Shown in pieces: positions 20,349-32,666 of a stretch of DNA of 64,000 nt (position 1 is its first letter; each line of letters opens with the position of its first letter). The notes under the pieces were generated by a model. It did no database searches. It saw only the letters and a list, made by a program, of their open reading frames with translations, and was not told the DNA's origin. The stretch is taken from assembly GCA_928212115.1 (NCBI GenBank), contig CAKMRJ010005523.1, positions 148,692,938-148,756,937 of the forward strand, in the 5' to 3' direction. Origin of the DNA: Lactuca virosa (taxonomy: Eukaryota > Streptophyta > Magnoliopsida > Asterales > Asteraceae). Position numbers and translations under genes: made by a program.

Positions 20349-21641
20349 GGGGACTGATTCTTCCACGGGAGATTTTTTATTCTACCACTGAATATATTAT
20401 GTATTAAAATTTATACCCATCCGTTACACAAATGAGAGAACCTTATGACATTAAAGAGAGAAAGATTAATCTATTATTTTTTTCAAAAGCGACGCAACTT
20501 CTCCTACTTCATTTCAACCGATGTTGTTGCTTCTTCAGCCACTGCTTCTTCATCCTTTCATCTTCGGTTTAAATCGTGATTCAAGCGGGAAGTGAACTTG
20601 CATCCATCTCTGATTCTGTTAAACCCAAAATTACCCACAATCTTTAAGCTACGACTCCATCAAAATGTCACCTGTTTCTTTAACTCACACTAAATCCCAC
20701 TGGACTCTAAAGGCAATGCTCTTAAAAATTCAAGCATGAGATCATGTCTCGACATTATCGTCTTCCACATAAATTGCCCAATTTCACCTTCATTACCTAA
20801 ATGTTAATCTCGATTGAAATTATGGTTTTTGAACATTTTGCTTTTTTCAAAAGCATGATCTGAAAACTAATGAATAGGTGTGTAATCATTGTCTTTTGTT
20901 GGTTCAGAAAAAACTCAGATAGCTGCGAATGGGGAAGATGTTTACTCATTCGAATTTTGGAAAGGAATGTTGTAGGATACATAGAGCTACAGAGTGTTGA
21001 TTTGTTGGAGGAAGGAAGTTAAACTCGCACCATTGTTGAAACTAAGCCCACAGTGGCGCCATTGCATCTTAATCCTTACCAATATTACGATGACAGCTAT
21101 GTAATGCTCTACTATGCATATGAGATTTGATATTTTTATCAACAGAAAAACAGAGTGAAAGGAATCAGGTGACAAAAAAACCAAGTTTTCACGATTCCAT
21201 GAAGTTAAGTCTTTTTTTTAACGACTCCAACATGCATGTGATGAGTACAAATTGATCGAAACAGAAGAATATCAAGAAGGTTTCGAAGATGAAGTGGAAA
21301 GGGAAGAAGAAGATGATGAAGAGGGAGAAAATTGGGGGAGTTGATTCTGAGGGTTATACCTATAGACTCAATTGAAGATGAGGATTATTGGGACGATAAC
21401 GAAGAGGAAAAACCAGATGAGTTGATTCCAGTGGACATAACGTCACTGAATATTTCAAGTTCTATTTCTGATGTTAGATCGATCAACAATGACTATCTGA
21501 ACGAATCAAAAATGATCTTGAGTCTGTGACAAGTGCTCTGTATTTAAACGCAGGTCTAGACTAAGAAGACAAGGGTATAAATGTCAATGCATAATATTTT
21601 CAGTGGATAAATAAAAATCTTCGGTGGAAGAATCAGTCCCC
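20349..21641. mobile_element. Non-autonomous MULE (Mutator-like), 1293 bp
   Basis: The termini are inverted repeats starting GGGGACTGATTCTTCCAC (18 identical bases) and similar for about 70 bp. The perfect 9-bp direct repeat TCAAAGATA flanks it at 20340-20348 and 21642-21650, the TSD size of Mutator elements. There is no transposase. The interior has a purine-rich acidic-coding stretch (about 21253-21345, many Glu/Asp codons, then a stop) and a 65-codon acidic frame at 21332-21529. These might be a captured gene piece, as in Pack-MULEs, but I cannot name a source. Confidence 0.88.
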
Positions 21642-21650
21642 TCAAAGATA

Positions 21651-22900
21651 AGGTAGTTATGAGGAATGTTATTACCTTTGTCTTTTGTTGGGTGGTTTGG
21701 CATTGCATGAATGATTTGACCTTCAACGACATTAGAGTCAACTCTATTTCTATTGGTTGACCATGCTGAATTTTCAAGTGGTTATTTAATAGAACTAAAC
21801 TAGGTCGTTCCGTTAATTGGCTTACTTAATTAGCGCCATAATCCATTGTCTGCCATCTGTAATGTCGGGGCTAGTTCCTCTTGCCTCATGTTTCTCTAGC
21901 ACCTTTCAAATTTTTAATAACATATCTTTCATGATTTAAAAAAAAAAGGATAAAAGTTATATTGTATAAAACCTTCTCTATGTAGTTAGTCATTTTTTAA
22001 ACAAATGTTATATTTTAATACATATTATCATTGGACATTCATATTTAAATAAATAAAAAGATTAAAGTATATTTTTTAAAAAAAATTAAAATATATTAAC
22101 GTGATAATTATAAAATAAAAAATATTGATATTGTTATAGAAGTTAAATTTTATAAATGAAATTTTATTAAATATCTAACAATATATAGTTAGTAAAAAAT
22201 AAGAAATATTTAAAACTAAATATAGTTAGTGCGTACATTGAGCAGGGCCAACAAAACCTTACCAGGAAACCAAAAAACCGAAATAGAAACCGATGATTTG
22301 GGTTTGAGTTTTTTTAAAAACCGAAATATTGGGTTCGGTTTTGGATCTACAAAATATAAAAAATCTAGAAATACGGAAACCGAACCGATTTAATGGAATG
22401 TTAAAGAAATTATATTTACGTACATATATTAATTATAAACTTATTATGTGTAAAGCAAATAGAAGTAGTAGTCTAGTACAAATAAATTACAGATGATCAT
22501 ATGCATATGCATATGCATGCATTAATAGAACACAAAAGCTATGTGATTGTGCTTGCTGGAAGTGATATTGGCATTGCTACCTGCAACTTCTTCTGAGTTC
22601 AGTGATTTATAATTTCGTCAACATGCCATATAGTTTTATTTGCACAGTGATCATCATGTTCATAATAAATTACATGAAAACAAATAATCATCTCGGCATT
22701 ATATTAACATAAAATCATTTCACAATGTTCAATGCCGAAAAAAATTCTAATCCTTACAATGTAGTTGACATAAGAAAAAATCATCTCAGAATTATTCTAA
22801 CATAAAATCATTTCATAGAAGCATCATAGTTTCATTTCGGTGTAAATCAAAAAACTTAGCTTTTGCATATCAGTATGTATTCCGGCCCATGTATATTAAG
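21651..22900. other. AT-rich intergenic sequence
   Basis: No gene is recognised. 22240-22400 has the AACCGAAAT/CGGTTTCGG pattern common in decayed plant hAT-type non-autonomous elements, without clear ends. 22640-22830 has two imperfect copies of a CATAAAATCATTTCA-containing segment. A palindromic ATGCATATGCATATGCATGCAT tract lies at about 22500-22520. Confidence 0.4.
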
Positions 22901-22902
22901 TA

Positions 22903-22944
22903 TTCCCACATCGCTTCATGAGAGGTTCTGAGATTGCATTATAA
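22903..22944 (+). promoter_or_regulatory. Plant Pol III-type snRNA promoter (USE and TATA)
   Basis: TTCCCACATCG at 22903-22913 matches the plant upstream sequence element RTCCCACATCG except at the first base. TTATAA at 22939-22944 is the TATA box. The gap of 25 bp is the short spacing that selects RNA polymerase III in plants (Pol II genes have about 10 bp more). The start site should lie about 25-30 bp downstream, near 22970. Confidence 0.75.
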
Positions 22945-22969
22945 CGCTACCTTGTAGTCTAGTTCTTCA

Positions 22970-23177
22970 CCGTGCTTGGTAGCGCTTTCCTGTAACCCAA
23001 GTGGGGGTATTAAAGTGGGTCGGACTTTGATCTGGTCCAATTCGGTGGGTCTGCTGTTGCATTATCCCTCTAAAGAGGAGTACGGCTTCACAGAGCTCTG
23101 CTAGAACTCATCTCTCCGGGCAGTTGAAGGTTAACATACCTCGGCTACTGGTTCCACTCAAATGGACACCCATTTTT
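22970..23177 (+). ncRNA. Probable 7SL (signal recognition particle) RNA gene, possibly truncated
   Basis: The region after the promoter starts CCGTGCTTGGTAGCG and has TGTAACCCAAGTGGGGG (22991-23007), which I recognise as the Alu-domain part of plant 7SL RNA. ACGGCTTCACAGAG (about 23082-23095) and AGAACTCATCTCTCCGGGCAG further on fit the S domain. A T5 run at 23173-23177 could end Pol III transcription. The RNA would scaffold SRP, which carries nascent secretory proteins to the ER. The length, about 205 nt, is short of the usual 300 or so, so this could be a truncated or divergent copy. Identification is by memory of the family. Confidence 0.62.
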
Positions 23178-23927
23178 GTCATAATCTGTTAAAATAACTT
23201 TTCCTTCATCACAAAACATACTAAGGTTTGTTAATGGTATGTTAATTGTTTCCATACTTCTTCTCGATGAGCTCACTTCGGATAAACAGATAAAATTCAA
23301 TAGTGATTCTTTAAGATGAATAACATAATTAATCGATATGTTGGAAATTAATGTGGAAAGAAGGTTGAAAAGTTGGTACAAGCTCTTTCTTGTTTCAATG
23401 GATTGAAAAGCAAAATGATCTATAAAAGCGTTTATATTCAAGTTAGCCCTACCATTATTGGTTTATTGTGAGGGGTACGAGGAGCGATTGATTGTTTTGG
23501 GAACATAACGAACTGAATCTTTAAGTTTAAGGTGCAGGTGTGCAGCAAAGAAGCAATGTGTTTACCGTTTACCCCACTTTTGACCAAGTCAAGATTAAAA
23601 CTTTGCTAGTTGAAGAGAAACTCGAGCATGTGGGTGCATGGATGGAATGAAAGTTAGATTTTTCCACAGGTTTTTTATCAGCTGAAGAAATAATTGATGG
23701 TCGATTATATCTTCATTTAACTTAAGGTAAGTATGTAGAAATCAGTAAATACCCGCCAATTGTCTTCTTCCACCTCCTTTTCACTTAGCACCGTAGAGCA
23801 AGTCCTATGGTCACCCTCTCCGGTAACTACCTCCTCTAAAGTATCCCTTCTCTCCTTCTCCCATTATACCTCTGCCCAAAGCACTCAAAAGTATGAACCC
23901 ACCGTCGGTCACTCTCTTTCCCGATCA
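23178..23927. other. Unique-looking sequence, nothing recognised
   Basis: No convincing coding, repeat or RNA signal is seen. The short frames show no domain. Confidence 0.4.
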
Positions 23928-23960
23928 CTACAAGAAATGAAAGTATTAACGGCGACAAAC
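23928..23960 (+). mobile_element. CACTA-type element end (partial)
   Basis: CACTACAAGAAATG followed by GGCGAC resembles the terminal repeat of CACTA (En/Spm) elements, CACTACAAGAAA. I did not find a matching inverted end (TTTCTTGTAGTG) downstream, so only one end is supported. Confidence 0.45.
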
Positions 23961-24029
23961 ATCTATCTCATTGTTGATGTTCTAAATTTAAATTTCACCT
24001 TTCCTTTTTGATTTCAGAACGACTTTTCC

Positions 24030-24960
24030 AGATTCCTTATGAATGATTTCAAATCCTTCATCATCCTACAACAAGTTGAGAAACACTTATCAAATTATGT
24101 TGTAAGCCTTCAACTTATGGGGCCTTCCGAATAGTAAATTCGCCATTAGTAATCATGTCATATCCTTTGATTTCGTCAGTTGCACTTTTTCCAAACTTCA
24201 CTCTTCATGCATCCTTCAAACTCCGAAATTCTCTTAAATGTGATTTACTCTCGGTCATATGACAATAACAACCACTATCAATATATCATTCCGAATCATA
24301 TTGCTCGTCGCGTATCACCTATGGAATTACACTAATTTAGGAACCCAAACCGGCTTAGGTCCTTGAGAGATTTGAATTTTAAATTAAGAACATACTTTTT
24401 TTTTGTCTTGTCGATCAAAAATGATTTCTTAATCGCAACATTATTCACTGATTTCTCCTTTTTAACAACTGGTTTCTTTTTATCACATAAATTTATTTGG
24501 ACGAATGGAAATTTTCGTTGAATAAATTTTTTTGCTTTTGGAATCATGCTTTTCAAAAATTCATTTTCCCTTTTCTTTTGTTTTGCTTCAATTTCCTTCA
24601 AAATAGCATCTTTATTTGAAACTACTTTCTTTTGAACAAAAACTTGTTTTGTTTTAGTTTCTTTGGAAAATACATTGCTTTATCAACAAACTTGTTTGAT
24701 TTCTCATTTCTCTGAAAAGATTTTGAATCAGAATTCGAATAATATTTTTGATTAAAGACCTTGATGGATTAACAGACTTCCGATTTTTCAAATGAGATGA
24801 AGAACAAAGAACATTTTGGTTTTTAACAGAATTTGTCAATGACTCTTTCTGTCTCCAATTTTTTTTTTGTCTTTCTTTTAGATTCTTTTTATATCGAGAA
24901 TTCATTGGCTTTTTGTCTTTCCTTGTTAATTGGTTGAGTTTTGGTGTGTGTACCATGCTT
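24030..24960 (-). pseudogene. gag: Decayed copia gag and pre-integrase fragment
   Basis: On the minus strand an 89-codon frame (24332-24601) is Lys-rich with IPKAKKFIQRKFPFVQINLCDKKKP. Upstream, 24654-24956 is also Lys-rich. Downstream (24030-24330), with stops, it reads CHMTESKSHLREFRSLKDA, then ITNGEFTIRK and HNLISVSQL. That is the copia pre-integrase region, which normally follows the Gag zinc knuckle. No LTRs are visible, so it is a fragment. Confidence 0.65.
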
Positions 24961-25427
24961 TAGAATATCATGGCATCACCATCCAACCCATGGAATGGTT
25001 GATTCCATATTCAATGACGGAATATGGAGATATAGAACCCTAACTTTATGTTAAGTTTCACTTAAGCATTAGAGAGTTGTACTCTATCTCTTTATTGAAG
25101 TTTTAGATTTAAATCTAGGTTGTAGATGGAGTTTTAAATTTTAAGAAAAATAAGAGAAGAGAAAAAATAATTAATTAGTTGTGTTTCTGAGTTGGAATGA
25201 AACAACATGAAAATTATGCTCCTAAGTTGGAAGGAAATGATACATTTTTAGGGGATGAAGGGTAAATTTCGCCGGATTCTCTCGATGATCGCACATTCGG
25301 TCGAATAGATTTTGAGGGGATGAATCGCAAATGTTCCTTCCTAATCCATTCATTCCCTTCATTTCCCCCAAAAAAATCAAGAATAAGTTTTTCCTGCCTA
25401 ATCCATTCTTTTTCTTACAAAAACAAG
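24961..25427. other. Intergenic sequence
   Basis: A few codons at the left extend the copia fragment. The rest has no recognisable gene. It ends in an A-rich target just before the next inverted repeat. Confidence 0.4.
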
Positions 25428-27057
<1,630 letters not shown>

Positions 27058-27532
27058 AAAAAAAAAACTATAGAACAAGGCATAAACCTTATGTCAGGAT
27101 TATCCTTGGTCCACGATGTCCAAATCCGAGAATGATAGGCATAATAACAAGGATTTGCATTATCATCTATTGTATTTGGCTTGAAGATATGCGATTTTGA
27201 GTTAGAGATATGAAACTTTGAGGAAGAAGACATCCTGATAATAGAGAAGTTTTATTCTAATTGTGTCCAAAGTGTGGGAGTTCTTACCCTAATGGTGTAT
27301 ACCAATGTTGGGAAAAAGATGGTTGGTAAATGGATGTCGAAGTTATCAAACAAATATCAAATCAACATCAAACATGTTATTCCTAATGATAATGATGTTT
27401 TTAATAGTATTTTAAGTTTAACGACAATATGTGCAAAAATAAAGGTTAACTATATTTTTGAAATTTTTTTGAGACCATGGTAAATTTGCTTTTCATTCTA
27501 TCCTATAATGGTTATTTCTTCGATATTTTATT

Positions 27533-27578
<46 letters not shown>

Positions 27579-27735
27579 CTTTAAAATTAGTAGACCTTCT
27601 AAAGTCCACTTCTTCCCCATACTACGGATGAAAGGGAAATGTAAAGACAAACCACGAGGATCAGTTTTATAGTTTTGTCGCAAATCTATAATTTCTTTGT
27701 GTGAGTGTAATCTCTTCAGTTCTCTGGGGGCCAAG
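27058..27735. other. Intergenic sequence with (GA)n tract
   Basis: No gene is recognised. A pure GA repeat of about 36 bp lies at 27535-27571. The last five bases CCAAG (27731-27735) are the left target site of solo LTR L. Confidence 0.6.
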
Positions 27736-27934
27736 TGTAACATCTCGAAATCTCAAAGGGTAAAATTTTCATTTTTAATATAATCAAAACACCAATTATC
27801 TTTTACTCAAACAATTAAAAGTATATCATAATTAAATAGTTATCAGAGTACAATCCTAAAATCACTAAGTTGCGGAAAACATGAGTGTATGCACTGCGAT
27901 CAAGACGGACCCTTCCCTTTTGAACCGAAAGTAC

Positions 27935-28361
27935 CTGAAACCATAAACAACAAACTATAAGCACAATGCTTAGTGAGTTCCTCAAAATACCACATACCAT
28001 ACATATCATACATGCAATAGAGAGTGCTATGGGCCAACCATAGTCTTGCCATTATGTCACGATCCGTGTCATGGTCTTTCCTTGCCAGGCCGGGGGCCAA
28101 AACCCAAGGTCTTACAGACAAGTGCCAAGAGCCACCTCCTGGTCTTCCATGCAAGCATCACAAAGAAAACTAGCATACAATCTACAACTAACTCTCTACT
28201 TAACTGCCAGGATCTGAACCCTGGTCTTGCATACGGATTTGCCAGAAGCCACCTCCGAGTCTTTCATACAAATGCCAAAGGCCACCTCCTAGTATTCCAA
28301 TAACATAAGACAATGGGCCGGCATTGGTGCCTTAGACCCATAGTACAGTGAGGAGACTCAC
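27935..28361 (-). other. Candidate LTR leader intron in L
   Basis: On the minus strand AG|GTGAGTCTCCTC starts at 28361 and GGTTTCAG ends at 27935 (427 bp). Donor-side 28350-28361 pairs with 27973-27983 over 11 bp with one bulged base (GTGAGT-C-TCCTC with GAGGAACTCAC). A minisatellite based on GCCACCTCCTGGTCTTCCA occupies about 28080-28300. Confidence 0.5.
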
Positions 28362-28757
28362 CTCAAACCAAGATAACCGAACACTCGAACTGCTGTTACC
28401 GGAAACCTCGCACTTCCATTAGCAAATAATATTCCATCAATAATTGATTCCGATCCAATCAAGAATTCTAGTCCAATAACCAAACCTTCAGGGTAAAAGT
28501 CCATTTTACCCTTTTCCTTACTTTACCCAAAATCCACAAACCAATCTACTAGCATCAGAAGCCCAAATCCCTTAAATGACACCACAAGGTCCAATAAGGC
28601 CCATATATCCAAATTGGGCCTAAACCCATCATGGGCCTAACCCGAGAAGGCCCAATATCCTAAAATGCCCAAAATATCTAATGGTCAAACCTGGTCAAAC
28701 TTCTGGTCAATGGTCCAAGGTCAAAAAGTAAACAAATCAAGAAAACCCAACAGATTG

Positions 28758-29606
28758 AGTACGCCCCACATACTCAGTTGGTACGCTCAGTGTACGACTA
28801 TTTCACTCTGTATGTGTCGCGTACTAGGAGGTACGCCCCACATACTCACCCTGCCCACAACCAACTGAGAAATGTCTTAATCTATTAAGCTAAAACGTCC
28901 AATGCTTATATCTAGCTCCAAAACATTCCTTAATCCATAAAGTTGTTAACTTTGAGCTTTTGCATGACTCAAAGGGCCCCAAATCCAAGTTCTTACTTTA
29001 CAACTTCAATGAAGAGACGAATACACATGCATAGGTTGATATTAACTATCAAGATCACATTTTTATGCATTTGGGACACCTAAAACGTCCAGATCTAGTG
29101 TCCAAATTCATGGGGCAAGCTCAACCTCATAAATACCAACCAAAGGGACCAAAATGTGCCATAAACCACCCCAAGAAAGATTTAACCAAAGAGATGCCAA
29201 GATAAGAGCTTTTTAGCTTCAATGGGTTTCAAAAGATGGGAAACTTATGGATCTACAAGCCCCACTCCATGTGATGATTCTTCAACAAGCTCCAATCTCT
29301 TCAAGATGCACAAAAACACTCCAAGATTCCTCACAAAAGCTTAAGAACTCCAAGATGGTGGTTAAGGGTCGAATATTAGGGTTTAGGAGGCATGGAGGCT
29401 GATCAAGAACAAGGCTCAAGAATAAATGAGGCTTAAATAGGGGTAAAACCCTAGAAATTAGGGTTTCTTGCTGAAGGGAGTACGCCCCGCGTACCCCTTA
29501 ATACACTCGACGTACTCAAAAGAACCCGCGATCTGGCTAGGACTACGCCCTGCGTACACGACAAGTGCGCCATGCGTACACTACGAGTGCACCCCGCATA
29601 CTCGAT
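28758..29606. promoter_or_regulatory. Two GTACGCCCC-GCGTAC palindrome clusters in L
   Basis: Cluster 1 (29478-29606) lies upstream of the minus-strand TATTTAAG. Cluster 2 (28758-28850) lies downstream. Examples are AGTACGCCCCGCGTACCCC and CTACGCCCTGCGTACAC. Many CpGs have turned to TpG or CpA (for example CACATACTC), as expected for an old methylated copy. Confidence 0.6.
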
Positions 29607-29956
29607 GAACTTCACAAAGCTTAAACTTTATTTAATCAAAACTACTTCGTCCTAAGTCCATTTCCTACGAACTTTATATCCACAGAAAGGTGACGAGAAT
29701 CCCTACACTTCTGTCAACTCGTCCTCGCCTTAAAACTTCCTGAATAAAAAACCCAAAATTCATAAAGGCTCGAACTGCCAAATTACGATTATACCCTTGG
29801 GCTCCGAAACACAATCGAACTCTCGGATCACCTAATCTATAATACCCACATCCAAAAAAGCCCAATTCTCTCTTCCCCCAATGCCCAAAGCCTTATGGTA
29901 ACAGATGATCGAGTCACGACCCCGAATAGTGAAGCGATTCGAAACCGAGTGTTACA

Positions 29957-31100
29957 CTAAGAACATGCTCTGAAGCAATTTTACATTGCATCCAAATCAG
30001 TGATTTCAACATTTTCCTCTTGGCAGATAGTTAATTATATTTTACCCTTGAATTGTGTTATGGTTCGAAGGGTAGAAAGGGAAAAGTCATAGGTCGTGTC
30101 ATTGCATGAAATATGGATTTTTGTTCGAGACGTTTTTAGTCCAAGATTTTTAGATAATTTTGTAGAGATCTTTAACACCTTTCCGTGGATATAAAGAACG
30201 TCAAAAACAGTGTTGGAACGAAGAAGTTATGACTATCGGAAGTTAGGGCGGTTTTGGGTTCAGCCGCATACACTGGGCGTACTCAACATGTACGTTGGGC
30301 GTACTAGGGGATCCCTAGTCTGCTAGGCCTAAATTGAGTACGTTGGGCGTACACGATTAGTGCCCAAACCTTATTTTCATTACCTGAGCACTATTTAAGC
30401 TCCTTAACTTCCCCAAACCCATTCCATTCTCAACCTCCACCTCTCCAACACCCTCTCTTGAATCCCTAACCATAGATCGAGCTGTGTGAGCAAAAATAAG
30501 GTGTTTTTAAGTGTTTTGGAGTGTTCTTGGTGCACCTTGGAGAAGAAGGAACTCATTGAATAAGTGTTGGTTGCATTGGAGCTTGTAAATCTAGACTTTG
30601 TTCACATTGATCTTTCTTATAGAGGTATAAAGTTTGAATCTTGATAATGAAATTTTTAGAGGTAGCTAGTTTTGAGTGTTATGATCTTTTCGTCACTTTA
30701 AGTGCATAAAGTTTAAATCTTGAAAGTTTGTGACCTTGTTACGGATAAAGTTGGAAACTTTATCCATCTGAACATCATTTTGATTCAGATCTGAAGGTTG
30801 GAGACTTGGACTTAATTGGTTTAGTTGAAAAGGATGCACTTTTGGGTCCCTTTGGGACTTAAAAAACTAGATCTTGTTTGTTGGTACCGTTCTAATGGGT
30901 AAAGTTGGAAACTTCATCCATTATGGAGCTATTATGAACCATAAAAATGTGATCTTGGCCTTTCTATGCCTTTCATGCAAGAGTTGTAATGTCTATTTTG
31001 GTTAAGAGGTTAGGGTTTTGGACATTAAGCACTTTATAGCCATGAAAAGGCATAAAGTTGGAAACTTTATGACTTAAGACATCATTTTGGGCTTGGATCA
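29957..31100 (+). repeat. LTR K remnant (left part of a Gypsy-type LTR)
   Basis: From about 30056 the sequence is LTR-like in plus orientation: CACCTTTCCGTGGATATAAAG, palindromes (30264-30352), CTATTTAAG (30391-30399), CATTCTCAACCTCCACC and AAGTTGGAAACTTTATCC blocks shared with J (18525-19190). It stops at 31100, where C begins; J continues past the matching point. The first 100 bp (29957-30055) has no recognised content. The true 5' end of K is not seen. Confidence 0.65.
30264..30399 (+). promoter_or_regulatory. Palindrome cluster and TATA box of LTR K
   Basis: GCATACACTGGGCGTACTC, ATGTACGTTGGGCGTACTA and GAGTACGTTGGGCGTACAC lie 40-130 bp upstream of CTATTTAAG (30391-30399). This is the clearest plus-strand example of palindromes next to a TATA box. 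Confidence 0.6.
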
Positions 31101-32666
31101 GGTCGCACCCCCGAACTAGGACGGCGGAAACATCCGGGGGCAGATGACGTCATTGTATAGTATCATAACAATTGAATATGAATGAAACATAGCAATCAAT
31201 ATCATACATTAAGAAATACCAACATAAATTGTTTACATATTGTATTTGTTCATCATTTACACAAAAGTGACATAAAGTATGAAATTCCAAAATGCAGCGA
31301 ATCCGGTTCTTATGTACCTGCTTACTGGTTCGCAGAGAATACAAGTCATTTCGAAAATCGTCAACATTGAATGTTGGTGAGTTCATAAGCATATTTGTAT
31401 GAAAAGTGTTTGTAACATCTTTGTTTGTAATAGTTTGTATGACTCCAAAAAATCCGATATTTTCTATGAAAAATGGTTTGTAAGTCTTGTTCCAGAACTG
31501 TGAATATATGCATGCATGTCCTTTGTTTTCTTTTGTTTGTGAATATAAAGCGTTTGTTCCTAGAAAATACAATATTTTATTATAAGTAAACTGTAGTTTT
31601 AAACCCTAAGACTAGAAATGTAAGTGACTGTATACTGAAAAATGATATGCAGTTTTAAATTTTAATAAAACCGGTGAAGTATAAGCTTCCTGTAAATCAA
31701 GATAGTATTGTTAATCCCTAAGTGAGTTCTTATAACCATTCTTAATGTGACTGTTATGCCTGAACGACGTTCTTCAGGCTTCCGAATTGGTAGAATTTTG
31801 TCACCCTAGACTTGCCGGTCTAACTGTAGCGAACAGCTGAGGTGTGGGGTTGTCAATCCCGTATAGATCTATACACAACGGTCTCGCTCTCCCTCTAGGA
31901 GACTCTGGTTATAATGCTGGAGTTAAGGTGTACGCTAGGTAGGTACTGTGAAAAGTAAGTCTCACTAGAGCATTAACGGATTTACGCGAACTACGACTCC
32001 CTTTTTACTTGTGGAATAAAGTACTTGCACTATATGAAGAATTTATGACATGAGTTTTATGAAACACAATTTATACTATCAATAATTTGTCCTATATGTT
32101 TTTGTGTAAAGCAGTTTATATAAACTTTATATAAATATCAAGTTAAAATCTTGTCTAGTGGTAGTATATGTTGTTAAAACATAATTTTCTTGGGTTTGAC
32201 CCACCAAAAAGTGATGACAAAAAGATATGACCCCTTTTTACTAGAAAAACTATTTCTAGCAAAGAGGGTTACCAAAACTTGTGGTTTTACAACTCATATT
32301 TTATTGTTAGTACTTGTATCACGTAATGAGTATTATTTTTCTTGTACACCTACTTATATACACGATTATGTGCAAATAAAATAGTTTTAAGCATATCTTA
32401 TGCAAACATTATTTCATAGTCAAATAATAAAGATGAAACTAGGAAAGATTCATAAGATAAACATATTTAACTTGTACTCCCCCCCTAAAAGCATGAGAAC
32501 TCGAAAAATGGGGGTATGAATCTGACCTTGAGTGGTTGATGTGTATAGTTGAGGTGATGAGATGAAGGTTTTGAGCCTAAAACACTTGGAGTGTTTGATG
32601 AACTCTTGAGGATTATGATACACTAAAGTTGTCATCACATAATATTATGTGTAAATAGAAGGGAAT
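31101..32666 (-). repeat. 3' LTR of C, distal segment
   Basis: The minus-strand end of the LTR, with a terminal hairpin (31101-31150; loop sequence TTTCCGCC as in D and E). Minus-strand TATGAACTCACCAAC lies at 31370-31390. The acceptor-like site reads TTCTCTG instead of TTCTCAG, and the donor-like site near 32500 reads GGTCAGATTCATACCCCC. Both splice-like signals are degraded in this old copy. Confidence 0.7.

Larger units (their letters stand above)
27736..29956 (-). mobile_element. Solo LTR L (2221 bp)
   Basis: TGTAACATCTCG at the left and CCGAGTGTTACA at the right bound the unit. Flanks are CCAAG (27731-27735) and CTAAG (29957-29961), a 5-bp TSD with one C/T difference. No internal region is attached, so it is a solo LTR left by LTR-LTR recombination. 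Orientation is minus: TATTTAAG (about 29424-29431), palindromes, donor and acceptor motifs all read that way. A TGGATATAAAG block and GACGAAGTAGTT (29640-29690) also occur in LTR K. Confidence 0.82.

Noticed and set aside
21332..21529. Host gene for an acidic protein
   Set aside because: The frame is short, lies wholly inside a MULE and matches no family I know. It is kept only as a possible captured piece.
23928..25427. Complete CACTA transposon
   Set aside because: Only one end is visible; I found no inverted partner, no 3-bp TSD and no transposase.
31150..31572. 140-codon minus-strand frame
   Set aside because: It lies in the non-coding LTR of C over the acceptor-like region. No domain is seen and the family relatives E and D do not keep the frame.
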